From Bradyrhizobium sp. BRP22 (GTDB lineage Bacteria > Pseudomonadota > Alphaproteobacteria > Rhizobiales > Xanthobacteraceae), in NCBI RefSeq assembly GCF_020194175.1, contig NZ_JADYVX010000015.1, positions 1 through 64,000 on the forward strand: 64,000 bases of DNA, written 5' to 3'. Position 1 is the first letter of the stretch; each line of letters begins with the position of its first letter. This document shows, one piece after another, positions 18,043-25,961 of the stretch. Below the pieces are notes generated by a model. It saw only the letters and a list, made by a program, of their open reading frames with translations, was not told the DNA's origin and searched no databases. The position numbers and the translations under genes were made by a program.

Positions 18043-18074
18043 GGAGACATCAGGCGCGATGGCCTGATGTCTCC
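18043..18074. terminator. Strong hairpin downstream of rtcB remnant
   Basis: GGAGACATCAGGC and GCCTGATGTCTCC are a perfect 13-bp inverted repeat with a 6-base loop. It lies 26 bases beyond the leftward rtcB remnant. There is no long T-run on either side, so function as a terminator is possible but unproven. Confidence 0.5.
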
Positions 18075-18099
18075 GTCGTTTCGTGTCACCTGAAGCAAG

Positions 18100-18909
18100 T
18101 CAATCCTTGAACGGATCGAACTCGTTCTCGCCGGCCATGGCGACCGCAAACGGTCGCAGCGTGTGCCGCACCTTGACCGAACCGGCATGCTCGGCGAGCA
18201 CCTCCGGCAGCCGCCGATAGGCCATCGGACTCTCGTCAAGGTCGGCGCCGATCAAGGTCACGCCGCGCGACTTCAGCCACGCGTCCATCTCGGTGCGCGT
18301 GAACCGTCGCTTGGCTTCCTTACGGCCAAACAGCCGGCCCGCGCCATGCACCGTCGAATAGAGCGAAGTCTTGGCCTCCTCACTGTCGACGCCTTCGACG
18401 ATGACGGCATCATCACCCATCGAACCACCGATGAAGCCACGCTGACCCGGAAACGCCGGCGTCGCGCCCTTGCGGACGACCCACAGATCCCTGCCGCCAT
18501 GGTTCTCGCGCCAAGCGTAGTTGTGATGGTTGTGGACCATGTCAGTGACCTCGCCGCCGATGATCTTGCGCACGCGCTCGATCACCCACTCACGACCGGC
18601 ATAGGAATAGCGCCCGGCGAGTTGCATAGCCGCGATGTAGCGCCGTCCGATCTCGCTGTCCTCATCGATCACGGCCGGTGGCACGTTCATGCCGTCCTTG
18701 CCACCGGCCGCCTTGAGGTAGCGGGTCGCGCTGGTATGCCCGAGGCCACGGCTGCCGAAGTGCACGCCGATCCAGACAAAGCCCTGCTCGTCGCGCATGA
18801 GGTCGACATAATGGTTGCCGGAGCCGACGGTGCCGAGTTGCGACACCGCCTTCTGCCGGTACGCGCCCATGTCGGACTCGCGCCACGCGTCGGCAGCGCG
18901 TGCACGCAA
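18100..18909 (-). pseudogene. rtcB: RtcB RNA ligase, 5'-truncated
   Basis: The frame encodes the C-terminal roughly 270 residues of RtcB, the GTP-dependent 3'-phosphate RNA ligase. Present are GSGNHYVDL and HFGSRGLGH (Mn ligands), MVHNHHNYAWRE and STVHGAGRLFGRKEAKR with the guanylylated His region. Absent is the whole N-terminal third, including the VGVDIGCGM motif that supplies the Asp and Cys metal ligands. The frame's first start is a TTG at 18909, and only 34 bases separate it from the next gene. Full-length RtcB has about 400-480 residues, so this is very probably inactive. Confidence 0.78.
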
Positions 18910-18943
18910 TGGGTGTGAGCACGGCCCGCCGCCAAGCGCCCGC

Positions 18944-19639
18944 TCAGTAGCTCAGCTTCGGATACCAGTCCGTGCCGCGGCCTTCGGGCGTGGTGTCGAG
19001 GATGGTCCAGAGCGGATCGATGTCGGGCGCGCCGCGCGGGTCCTGGCCGGGGTCGGCCATCTTCGGTCCCATCTCGCCTGACCAGAAATGACGGATGGTG
19101 CCGTCGCGCCGCGTGAAGACATTGTAGCCGGGCGCATCGGCATCGGCCGCGCTGACATAGTCACGTGTGTAGTCGCCGGACATGTCGGAGAAAATCTTGT
19201 GCTGTGTCCAGCCGCGCGCGTTCTTCGCCGCGACGAGGCGCTCGATCGGCGAGCGCGCCACGAACACGAAGGCGATGCGCTGCTCGACATCGGGCAGCTT
19301 GGATTCCCAGGTGCCCATGAACGAGGTGCACATCGGGCACGGCTTCTCGCGCTGCGGCCCGAACATGTAGCTGTAGATCACGAGCGTCTGCTTGTTGCCG
19401 AACAGGTCGGGAAAGCTGACCTTGCCGCTGTCGCCGATGAACTCGTATGCCTTCGTCACCTCGCCGCCCGGCGGCAACGCCCGGCGCAGTTCGGCGATGC
19501 GCTCGATCTGGCGGCGCAACTCGATCTCCTCGACAAGCAGCGCCTGGCGCGCGCGACGATATTCCGCGCTCTCATTGAGATGGCGCGCGGTGTTGGTGGC
19601 AGCAAGCTCGGCGGCGGGTTTCAGGATGGAACTGGTCAT
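18944..19639 (-). CDS. DUF899 thioredoxin-like protein
   Basis: A 231-residue cytoplasmic protein of the DUF899 family, which adopts a thioredoxin-like fold. It shows an N-terminal helix region rich in Arg and Glu (YRRARQALLVEEIELRRQIERIAELRR), then the fold core VSFPDLFGNKQTLVIYSYMFGP with PCPMC giving a CxxC-like pair, and the C-terminal DIDPLWTILDTTPEGRG signature. The molecular function is unknown. GAGG precedes the ATG. It ends 34 bases before the truncated rtcB. Confidence 0.85.
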   Translation of the reverse strand: MTSSILKPAAELAATNTARHLNESAEYRRARQALLVEEIELRRQIERIAELRRALPPGGEVTKAYEFIGDSGKVSFPDLFGNKQTLVIYSYMFGPQREKPCPMCTSFMGTWESKLPDVEQRIAFVFVARSPIERLVAAKNARGWTQHKIFSDMSGDYTRDYVSAADADAPGYNVFTRRDGTIRHFWSGEMGPKMADPGQDPRGAPDIDPLWTILDTTPEGRGTDWYPKLSY

Positions 19640-19721
19640 GACGGAACCTCGCTGGTTGGCGATCTCCGTAGAAGACGTTCCAGAAGGCGCGGAAACGACA
19701 TGCTTGCTGAAAAATTCTGCT

Positions 19722-19820
19722 CGTCGTCACCCGCGAAGGCGGGTGACCCAGTATTCCGCAGCGGTGATTGGAGCCGAGGCGCCGTTGCGTACTGGATACC
19801 CCGCATGCACGGGTATGACG
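19722..19820. repeat. Palindromic repeat, CGTCACCCGCG family
   Basis: The element begins CGTCGTCACCCGCGAAGGCGGGTGACCCAGTA and ends TACTGGATACCCCGCATGCACGGGTATGACG in pieces that pair with each other. It is comparable in layout to the repeat at 49623-49723. It separates the GT39 gene from the DUF899 gene. Confidence 0.75.
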
Positions 19821-19839
19821 GCATCGCTGTCTTCGTGTG

Positions 19840-21342
19840 CTACTGCAGTTCCGGCGGCGGTGACCGATCGAAGATGTCGCCCTTCGGTCTCTCCAGGAGA
19901 TAGAGCGCATAGGTCTCGATCACGAGCGGACCGCGCTTGCGCTGGACCTCGGCGATCCGTTCGACATGGCCGAACATCTCCTTCAAAAACGGCGGATCGT
20001 CGGGCCTGAATTCATGGACATAGAGCAGCTTTCCGGTCAGCTCCGCCGCGCTCGGCTCTGGCATGTTGACCCAGCGAATGCGCTGGGTCGGCTGCGCGAC
20101 GCAGGTGCCTTTCGGCAGATAGAAGACGAGCCAACTCGTGGTGCCGTAATCCGGTGCCAGCACGCAGGTCGCGCCGACACGCGCACGCGCGGCCTCGATT
20201 TCCGCCGCCGTCTCGCGCCAGCCGACGCCGACGCTGCGCACGGTGGCATCGCGCCGATAAAGCGAGAGCAGGCCGGTATTCGCCTGCACGATCAGCAGCA
20301 CGAACATCACGATCCCGGTCGGCGCCGCCCAGCGCCGGCAGAAATCGGCAAGCCGCTGCCAGCGTCCCTCCCACGGCACCATCGTCGCCGCCACTGCGGC
20401 CGCGAGCATGAACGGCGGGTAGACCGGCGCGAACCAGTTGGCCTCAACGCGCGCATGCAGCGAGTGCCAGACGAAATAGACCACGATGATCCAGAACAGG
20501 AGATTGACGAGCAGGCGCGAGGCGAAGGCGCCGGTGCGCCGAAACGCCAGCGCATGCAGCCCCATCGCGCCGAGGATGAAGACCAGCGGCGTCGCGAACA
20601 CGATCTGGGTGGGGATCAATTCACCGATGAAGGCCGGCCTGAAGTCCTCGATGCGCGCCCGCCCCATCTGCTTGATGAAGGAAACCCACTGGTGATCCGC
20701 GTTCCAGAGGATGACAGGGGCAAACATCAACAGCGCGACCAGGCCGCCGAGATAGAGCCAGGGCGACAACAACCAGCGCCGCAGCTTGGGCACCGCGGCA
20801 AGCCAGATCAGGATCGCCGGCCCGAAGAACAGCGCGGTGTATTTTGACAAGAGCGCCGCACCGGCGGCGCCGCCGACCGCAAGCCACCAGGCGCCCTGCC
20901 CGGTCTGAAGCACCTTGGCGAGCGCGAACAGCAAGAGGCTTGCCGAGACCAAGAGCGGCGCATCCGGCGTCACGATCATGGTGCCGACCGCGGCCAGCAA
21001 GGTGGCGTTGAGCAGGATCACCGCGCTCGCCGCCACACGCGCGCCGCCGAACAGGATCTCGGCGGAACGATAGACCGCCCAGCTCATCGGCAATCCCAGC
21101 AGGATCGAGACCAGCCGCACGCCGAGCTCGGTGTCGCCGGCGATCAGCGTGCCGGCGCGGATCACCAGCGCAACCATCGGCGGATGGTCGTAATAGCCGC
21201 CAGCGAGACTCTTCGACCACATCCAGTAATAGGCTTCGTCGAAGGTGATCGGCGTGAAGGCGCCGGCGAGCAGCCGCAGCAGGACGAGCATAACGACCGT
21301 CACGGCGGTCGTGCGGACGAGACTCGCCTCGTTCGGAGTCAT
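19840..21342 (-). CDS. GT39 / ArnT-like lipid-linked sugar transferase
   Basis: A 500-residue membrane protein of the PMT_2/GT39 group. These move a sugar from a polyprenyl phosphate carrier to an acceptor on the periplasmic side. The N-terminal ITFDEAYYWMWSKSLAGGYYDHPPMVA carries the Asp-Glu active-site motif and the YYDHPP signature. About ten membrane helices follow, then a soluble C-terminal domain. It follows the GT2-GtrA gene by only 7 bases, so the two form an operon: one loads the lipid carrier, the other uses it. Acceptor (lipid A, polysaccharide or protein) is not visible. Confidence 0.87.
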   Translation of the reverse strand: MTPNEASLVRTTAVTVVMLVLLRLLAGAFTPITFDEAYYWMWSKSLAGGYYDHPPMVALVIRAGTLIAGDTELGVRLVSILLGLPMSWAVYRSAEILFGGARVAASAVILLNATLLAAVGTMIVTPDAPLLVSASLLLFALAKVLQTGQGAWWLAVGGAAGAALLSKYTALFFGPAILIWLAAVPKLRRWLLSPWLYLGGLVALLMFAPVILWNADHQWVSFIKQMGRARIEDFRPAFIGELIPTQIVFATPLVFILGAMGLHALAFRRTGAFASRLLVNLLFWIIVVYFVWHSLHARVEANWFAPVYPPFMLAAAVAATMVPWEGRWQRLADFCRRWAAPTGIVMFVLLIVQANTGLLSLYRRDATVRSVGVGWRETAAEIEAARARVGATCVLAPDYGTTSWLVFYLPKGTCVAQPTQRIRWVNMPEPSAAELTGKLLYVHEFRPDDPPFLKEMFGHVERIAEVQRKRGPLVIETYALYLLERPKGDIFDRSPPPELQ

Positions 21343-21349
21343 GACGCGA

Positions 21350-22483
21350 TCATCGCTTGCGCCAGACGAACAGTCCGGACATCGCGTAGTTCCAGACCAC
21401 GCCCATCAGCGCGCCGGCCGCGCCGGCAAGCCACCAGATCGGCTCCTGGTCGTAGACCGAGAAGGCGACGCCGACATTGGCAAGCAGGCCGACGCTGCAG
21501 ACGAGATAGAACAGCAACAGCCCACGCAGGATCGCGAAGCCCTTCAGCCGCTGGTCGCGATAGGTCAGGAAGTTGTTCAGGATGAAGTTGCTGGTCATCG
21601 CGACGATCGCGCCGGTCGCCTGCGCCTCCGCGAACGGCGCCCCGAAGACTTCCAGCGTGACGAACAGCGCGGCGAGATGCACGAGCAGGCCGAGAGAGCC
21701 GACCAAGCCGAACAGCACGAAGCGGAGCGAGATGACGTCATGCGTCAGCTTCGCGAGCACCAGGCCGAGGAAATCCAGCGCGACCATGGAATCGAGCTTG
21801 CTCTCGCCGTGCTGCCGCGAGCCGAAGGTGTAGGGAATCTCCACCGTGCGCAGCTTGCCTTGCGCGGTGGCGACGACGTCGAGCAGGATCTTGAAGCCTT
21901 GCGTGGAGAGGTCTGGCGCCAGCTCCTCGAAGCGGTCGCGGCGGATCGCGAAGAAGCCGCTCATGGGATCGGCGATATCGATCCGCAGCAGGCGGCGTGC
22001 GATCTCGGTGGCGAAGGCGCTGGCGCCAGCGCGCTGATTGTTGAACCCTTCGGCCCGGTAACCCTCGATATAGCGGCTGCCGAGCACGAGATCGGCCTGC
22101 CCGCTCCGCAGCAATTCGACCATCTTCGGCAGTTGCGTCTCGTCATGCTGCAAGTCGGCGTCGATCACCGCCGCATAGGGGGCGCTGGAGGCGAGGATGC
22201 CCTCGATGCAGGCGCCGGAAAGTCCGCGCCGCCCGACCCTGCGGATGCAGCGCACGCGGGAATCCCGCCGCGCCAGGCCGCGCACCACCTCCCAGGTTCC
22301 GTCAGGGGAATTGTCGTCGACGAAGACGACCTCCCAGGGGATGCCGGCGAGCGTCGTCTCCAGCCGCCGGTACAGGACGGTGACGTTGTCGCGCTCGTTG
22401 AAGGTGGGGACGACAACCGAAAGGAGTGGCAAACCAACGGCCTGCGACGGGATTTCGGGGCCCGGTTTGATGGCGTCATTCAT
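21350..22483 (-). CDS. GT2 dolichyl-phosphate-sugar synthase-like protein fused to GtrA domain
   Basis: A 377-residue protein. Residues about 15-240 are a GT2 domain of the polyprenyl-phosphate mannose/glucose synthase type: LSVVVPTFNERDNV, VVFVDDNSPDGTWEV, AAVIDADLQHDE (DXD) and GSRYIEGY. Residues about 250-375 form a GtrA domain with four membrane helices (LRFVLFGLVGSLG, NFILNNFLTYRD). It should attach a nucleotide sugar to undecaprenyl phosphate and help move it across the membrane for the GT39 enzyme. The ATG at 22483 is preferred to a TTG at 22492. Confidence 0.88.
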   Translation of the reverse strand: MNDAIKPGPEIPSQAVGLPLLSVVVPTFNERDNVTVLYRRLETTLAGIPWEVVFVDDNSPDGTWEVVRGLARRDSRVRCIRRVGRRGLSGACIEGILASSAPYAAVIDADLQHDETQLPKMVELLRSGQADLVLGSRYIEGYRAEGFNNQRAGASAFATEIARRLLRIDIADPMSGFFAIRRDRFEELAPDLSTQGFKILLDVVATAQGKLRTVEIPYTFGSRQHGESKLDSMVALDFLGLVLAKLTHDVISLRFVLFGLVGSLGLLVHLAALFVTLEVFGAPFAEAQATGAIVAMTSNFILNNFLTYRDQRLKGFAILRGLLLFYLVCSVGLLANVGVAFSVYDQEPIWWLAGAAGALMGVVWNYAMSGLFVWRKR

Positions 22484-22725
22484 GGCGGCCAAGCGTATAT
22501 CCGCGCCGCCAAGCTGCGGGAAGCCCTAAACGCCGGCTGAAATGCGGGAAAACAGGCCTGAAGGGGTCCAAAAATGCCAACGACCACGAACAACAGGCGC
22601 GCGTACATCCGGCGCTGCCTTGCTATTGCGTGGTCGTCCCAGCGCCAGAGCCCTTTCAGGCTGCGACGGCGCCGTTGTTAGCTAGATAGGAACCGTTGTG
22701 CGCTTCCGCAAGGGGGCTGCTCACG

Positions 22726-22926
22726 CTAGTTCGGAACCTCCCGAATCACCGGTCCCCTCGGCGTCGGCTCAGCAGGTGCCGGTTGCGCCGCAGCCGCTGG
22801 CTGCTGCGTTGCGGCCGGCTTTGCCGGCTTGCCCAACTGACCGATCGGCCCGTACACGACCGCCGCCCCCAGCACGATGGCCGCGACGATGGCGCCCAAA
22901 ATGCCCCCGACCGATTGAGACTTCAT
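22726..22926 (-). CDS. Small single-pass membrane protein with Pro/Ala tail
   Basis: A 66-residue predicted protein with one hydrophobic segment (GGILGAIVAAIVLGAAVVYGPIG) and a Pro/Ala/Gln-rich tail. No family is recognised. The ATG at 22926 fits the hydrophobic start; upstream in-frame sequence is Arg-rich and probably not translated. The 22493-22725 region upstream of the glycosyltransferases holds nothing clear. Confidence 0.5.
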   Translation of the reverse strand: MKSQSVGGILGAIVAAIVLGAAVVYGPIGQLGKPAKPAATQQPAAAAQPAPAEPTPRGPVIREVPN

Positions 22927-23020
22927 ACCCGATTGTCCCCGCACCTGGAGCGCGACCTGCCGGATCGCGCCATGACGGTTCCTGATATCATGAAAGACGC
23001 CAGCCCAGGAATAGGCCCGA

Positions 23021-23380
23021 CTACTTCGCCGCCGCCTTGCGCCGGACGAACGCGGTGACGATGTCCTTCTGCGCAAGCTCGATGGCGCGGTTGGCGGTGG
23101 AAAGATGCGCGCTCGCGTCCTCGTTCGGGAATTGCTGGGTGAGGAAGCCGATCAGCGAGGCCCGGAAGTTCTGCCGCTCCGAGGGACATGCGCTCGCCAT
23201 CAGCGACGCGAACTCCTGGTCCGACATGGTCTTGTTGCTGTCGCGGGGATATTCGCGGGCGAGGCAATTCCAGTAGGCGTCGCGGCCGATTACGGCGAGC
23301 TTGTGCGCATCGTCGAGATCGTCATCGGCGATCGCGGCGGAGGATACGAAACAAAGCAGGGCCGCGATCATCATGCGCAT
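23021..23380 (-). CDS. Small secreted protein of unknown function
   Basis: A 119-residue protein with a clear signal peptide (MRMMIAALLCFVSSAAIADDD) and a helical, charged mature part with two Cys (NCLAREYP, SACPSER) that could form a disulfide. AAGGAGAACAACC before the ATG is a good ribosome site. No domain is recognised. It is followed by the small membrane protein gene on the same strand about 94 bases on. Confidence 0.7.
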   Translation of the reverse strand: MRMMIAALLCFVSSAAIADDDLDDAHKLAVIGRDAYWNCLAREYPRDSNKTMSDQEFASLMASACPSERQNFRASLIGFLTQQFPNEDASAHLSTANRAIELAQKDIVTAFVRRKAAAK

Positions 23381-23517
23381 GGTTGTTCTCCTTTTCTCGC
23401 CATCCTAGCGTGGATGCTCCGGATCGATAAGCGCGGAAGGCTTGCCGCCGGCGAACTGGCCAATCACGATTTATTTGACTACTCTCGGGTGATCCCTCCT
23501 TACGATGAGTTCTCTTC

Positions 23518-24333
23518 GTGGCCAAAGCTCCCAAGAAAACTGCAGGAAGCATCTACATCGGCATCGGCGGCTGGACCTTCGAGCCGTGGCGCGGTGTGTT
23601 CTATCCAGAGAAGCTCGCGCAATCGAAGGAGCTGTCCTATGCCGCATCGAAGCTGACCTCGATCGAGATCAACGGCACCTATTACGGCTCGCAGAAGCCG
23701 GAGAGCTTCCGCAAATGGGCGAGCGAAGTCCCGGACGGATTCGTGTTCTCCGTGAAGGGCCCGCGCTTTGCGACCAACCGCCGGGTGCTGGCGGAGGCCG
23801 GCGATTCCATCAAGCGGTTCTACGACTCCGGCGTGCTGGAACTGGGCGACCGGCTCGGGCCGGTGCTCTGGCAATTCGCGCCGACCAAGAAATTTGACGG
23901 CGCCGATTTCGGCAAGTTCCTCGAGCTCTTGCCGCGCAAGCTCGACGGCCGCGCGTTGCGTCATGTGGTGGAAGTGCGGCACGACAGTTTCTGCGTCCCC
24001 GAATTCGTCGCGCTGCTGCGCGAATTCGAGACCCCGGTCGTGTTCGCCGAGCACGGCAAATATCCGGCGATCGCAGATGTCGTCGGCGATTTCGTTTACG
24101 CGCGGCTGCAGAAGGGCAACGACGAGATCAAGACTTGTTACCCGCCGAAGCAGCTCGACGCCTGGGCCAAGCGGTTCGAGGAATGGGCTTCAGGCGGCGA
24201 CCCCGATGACCTGACGCATGTCGACAAGACCAAGCCGAAGAAAATGCCGCGCGACGTGTTCGCTTATGTGATCCACGAGGGCAAGGTGCGCGCGCCGGCC
24301 GGCGCGATGGAATTGATCGAACGCGTGAAGTGA
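23518..24333 (+). CDS. DUF72 family protein
   Basis: A 271-residue TIM-barrel-like DUF72 protein. Visible signatures are IYIGIGGWTFEPWRGVFYPE at the start, LTSIEINGTYYGSQKPESFRKWASEVPDGF and the later VFAYVIHEGKVRAPAGAMEL end. The function of the family is unproven. The start is a GTG, since no ATG lies in frame nearby. It precedes the DUF488 gene by 12 bases; this pairing probably means a shared operon and process. Confidence 0.85.
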   Translation: MAKAPKKTAGSIYIGIGGWTFEPWRGVFYPEKLAQSKELSYAASKLTSIEINGTYYGSQKPESFRKWASEVPDGFVFSVKGPRFATNRRVLAEAGDSIKRFYDSGVLELGDRLGPVLWQFAPTKKFDGADFGKFLELLPRKLDGRALRHVVEVRHDSFCVPEFVALLREFETPVVFAEHGKYPAIADVVGDFVYARLQKGNDEIKTCYPPKQLDAWAKRFEEWASGGDPDDLTHVDKTKPKKMPRDVFAYVIHEGKVRAPAGAMELIERVK

Positions 24334-24345
24334 CCGGGGCGCCAG

Positions 24346-24807
24346 ATGGCCAAAGCCAGGAAACTGTTCACGATCGGCTATGAGCAGACACCGCCCAAGG
24401 CGGTGCTCGACGAGCTCGAGCAGGCGGGCGTGAAGCTTCTGGTCGATGTCCGGGCGGTGACGTCGTCGCGCCGGCCGGGCTTTTCCAAGAAGCAGCTTGC
24501 GGCAGGGCTCGACGAACGCGGCATCGCCTATGTCCATCTCGCGGCGCTCGGCACCCCGAAGGAGGGACGCCTTGCCGCGCGCAGCGGCCAATACGGGGCG
24601 CTTCGTACCATCTATACGAAACACCTGAAGACGCCGCAGGCGAAGGAAGAACTCGACGAATTGTCGTCGCTCGTGAAGAAGGCGGGACCAGTCTGCCTGT
24701 TGTGCTACGAGCGCGACCACACGCATTGTCACCGCCAGATGATCGCCGAGATCATCGAGGACCGCGACGGCGTGAAAGTGGAGAATCTGGCGCCGCCGCA
24801 GGTGTAG
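24346..24807 (+). CDS. DUF488 family protein
   Basis: A 153-residue DUF488 protein. It starts KLFTIGYEQTPPKAVLDELEQAGVKLLVDVRAVTSSRRPGF and carries the conserved LLCYERDHTHCHR motif with Cys, Cys and His residues that look like a metal or active site. The biochemical role is unknown. It follows the DUF72 gene closely. Length is normal for the family. Confidence 0.87.
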   Translation: MAKARKLFTIGYEQTPPKAVLDELEQAGVKLLVDVRAVTSSRRPGFSKKQLAAGLDERGIAYVHLAALGTPKEGRLAARSGQYGALRTIYTKHLKTPQAKEELDELSSLVKKAGPVCLLCYERDHTHCHRQMIAEIIEDRDGVKVENLAPPQV

Positions 24808-24818
24808 GCCGCCTCCCC

Positions 24819-24904
24819 CGTCATGGCCGGGCTTGTCCCGGCCATCCACGTCTCTCCTCTCGCGACCAAGAACGTGGATGCCCGGGTCAAGCCCGGGCAT
24901 GACG
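24819..24904. repeat. Palindromic repeat, TCATGGCCGGG family
   Basis: It opens CGTCATGGCCGGGCTTGTCC and closes GGTCAAGCCCGGGCATGACG, with inner arms CCATCCACGT / ACGTGGATG. It immediately precedes a second repeat of another family. Confidence 0.85.
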
Positions 24905-24921
24905 GCAGAGCAAGGAGTAGC

Positions 24922-25025
24922 CGTCATTCCGGGGCGCGTAGCGCGAGCCCGGAATCCATCAGGCCACGGACGCAGGTGGAGAAATGGATTCCGGGCCTGC
25001 GCCTTCGGCGCATCCCGGAATGACG
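24922..25025. repeat. Palindromic repeat, CCGGAATCCAT family
   Basis: It opens CGTCATTCCGGGGCGCG, has inner arms CCCGGAATCCAT / ATGGATTCCGGG, and closes CATCCCGGAATGACGG. Copies of this family are also at 37018-37109 and 41607-41712. Confidence 0.85.
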
Positions 25026-25037
25026 GAAGAGTGCAGA

Positions 25038-25952
25038 TTACCCCTCTCCCTCCAGCACCAACGCCCCCTCCATCATCTTCACGCAACCGCCCCCGACATG
25101 GACGGACGCGACCGTGCCGCCCTGCCTGCGGACGCGAGTGACCAACAGGCTCGGCCGGCCCATGTCGACACCCTGGCCGATGCGCAGCCTCACTTCGCCG
25201 TCACCCGTTCCGTCGAGATCGGCGAGCAATGCGGCGGCGGCCGCGGTGGCGCTGCCGGTCGCCGGGTCCTCGGAGAGGCCGCTTGCGCCCGGATGGAACA
25301 TGCGCGCCTGCAGATCGAGCGGCTGCTCGCTTGCAGGGACATCGCGCGTGTAGAAATAGACCGCATCCGAGCCGTCGCGCGGAAACGTCCGCGCGAACGC
25401 AGCCGCATCGGGCCGCGCCCGTTTCAATGCGTCACGCGAAGTGAGCTCGACCATCAGGAACGGCAGCCCGACCGAGACGATCTGCGGCGGATGCCGGTCG
25501 GTCTTCAGATCACTTGCCGACAGCGACAGGCAGGCCGCGGCTTGTTCGGCGGCGACGGGCGACAGCCGCTGCAGCGGCTGTGGCGCGGTGAGCTCGGCGC
25601 CGACAACCCTGCCCTGCTCGGTCAGGATCTCCACAGGCACGAGCCCTGCCTTTTCCTCGAAGATGAGCCGCGCCGGCGGCTGTTGCGCGAGCGTCGCCAG
25701 CACGAAGGCGGTGCCGACATTCGGGTGGCCGGCGAAGGGAATTTCCGAGCGCACCGTGAAGATGCGGACCTGCGCGTCGTTTGCGCTATTCTGCGGCGGC
25801 AGCACGAAGGTCGTCTCGGAATAGTTGAACTCGGTCGCGATCGCCTGCATCTGCGCGGTCGACAGCCCGCCAGCATCGAGCACCACGGCAAGCGGATTGC
25901 CGCCGAACGCACGATCGGTGAAGACATCGACGGTGATGTAGCGACGCTGCAT
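25038..25952 (-). CDS. PhzF-family isomerase-like protein
   Basis: A 304-residue PhzF/diaminopimelate-epimerase-fold protein. Family marks are YITVDVFTDRAFGGNPLAVVLD, NYSETTFV with the catalytic Glu46, FAGHPNVGTAFVL and the late EDPATGSATAA. Members isomerise small acids, and only a few make phenazines. No phenazine genes are here, so the substrate is unknown. AGGAGACG precedes the ATG. Confidence 0.9.
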   Translation of the reverse strand: MQRRYITVDVFTDRAFGGNPLAVVLDAGGLSTAQMQAIATEFNYSETTFVLPPQNSANDAQVRIFTVRSEIPFAGHPNVGTAFVLATLAQQPPARLIFEEKAGLVPVEILTEQGRVVGAELTAPQPLQRLSPVAAEQAAACLSLSASDLKTDRHPPQIVSVGLPFLMVELTSRDALKRARPDAAAFARTFPRDGSDAVYFYTRDVPASEQPLDLQARMFHPGASGLSEDPATGSATAAAAALLADLDGTGDGEVRLRIGQGVDMGRPSLLVTRVRRQGGTVASVHVGGGCVKMMEGALVLEGEG

Positions 25953-25961
25953 CGTCTCCTC

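Noticed and set aside
25038..25952. Phenazine biosynthesis
   Set aside because: PhzF-like proteins are widespread, and no other phz gene is present.
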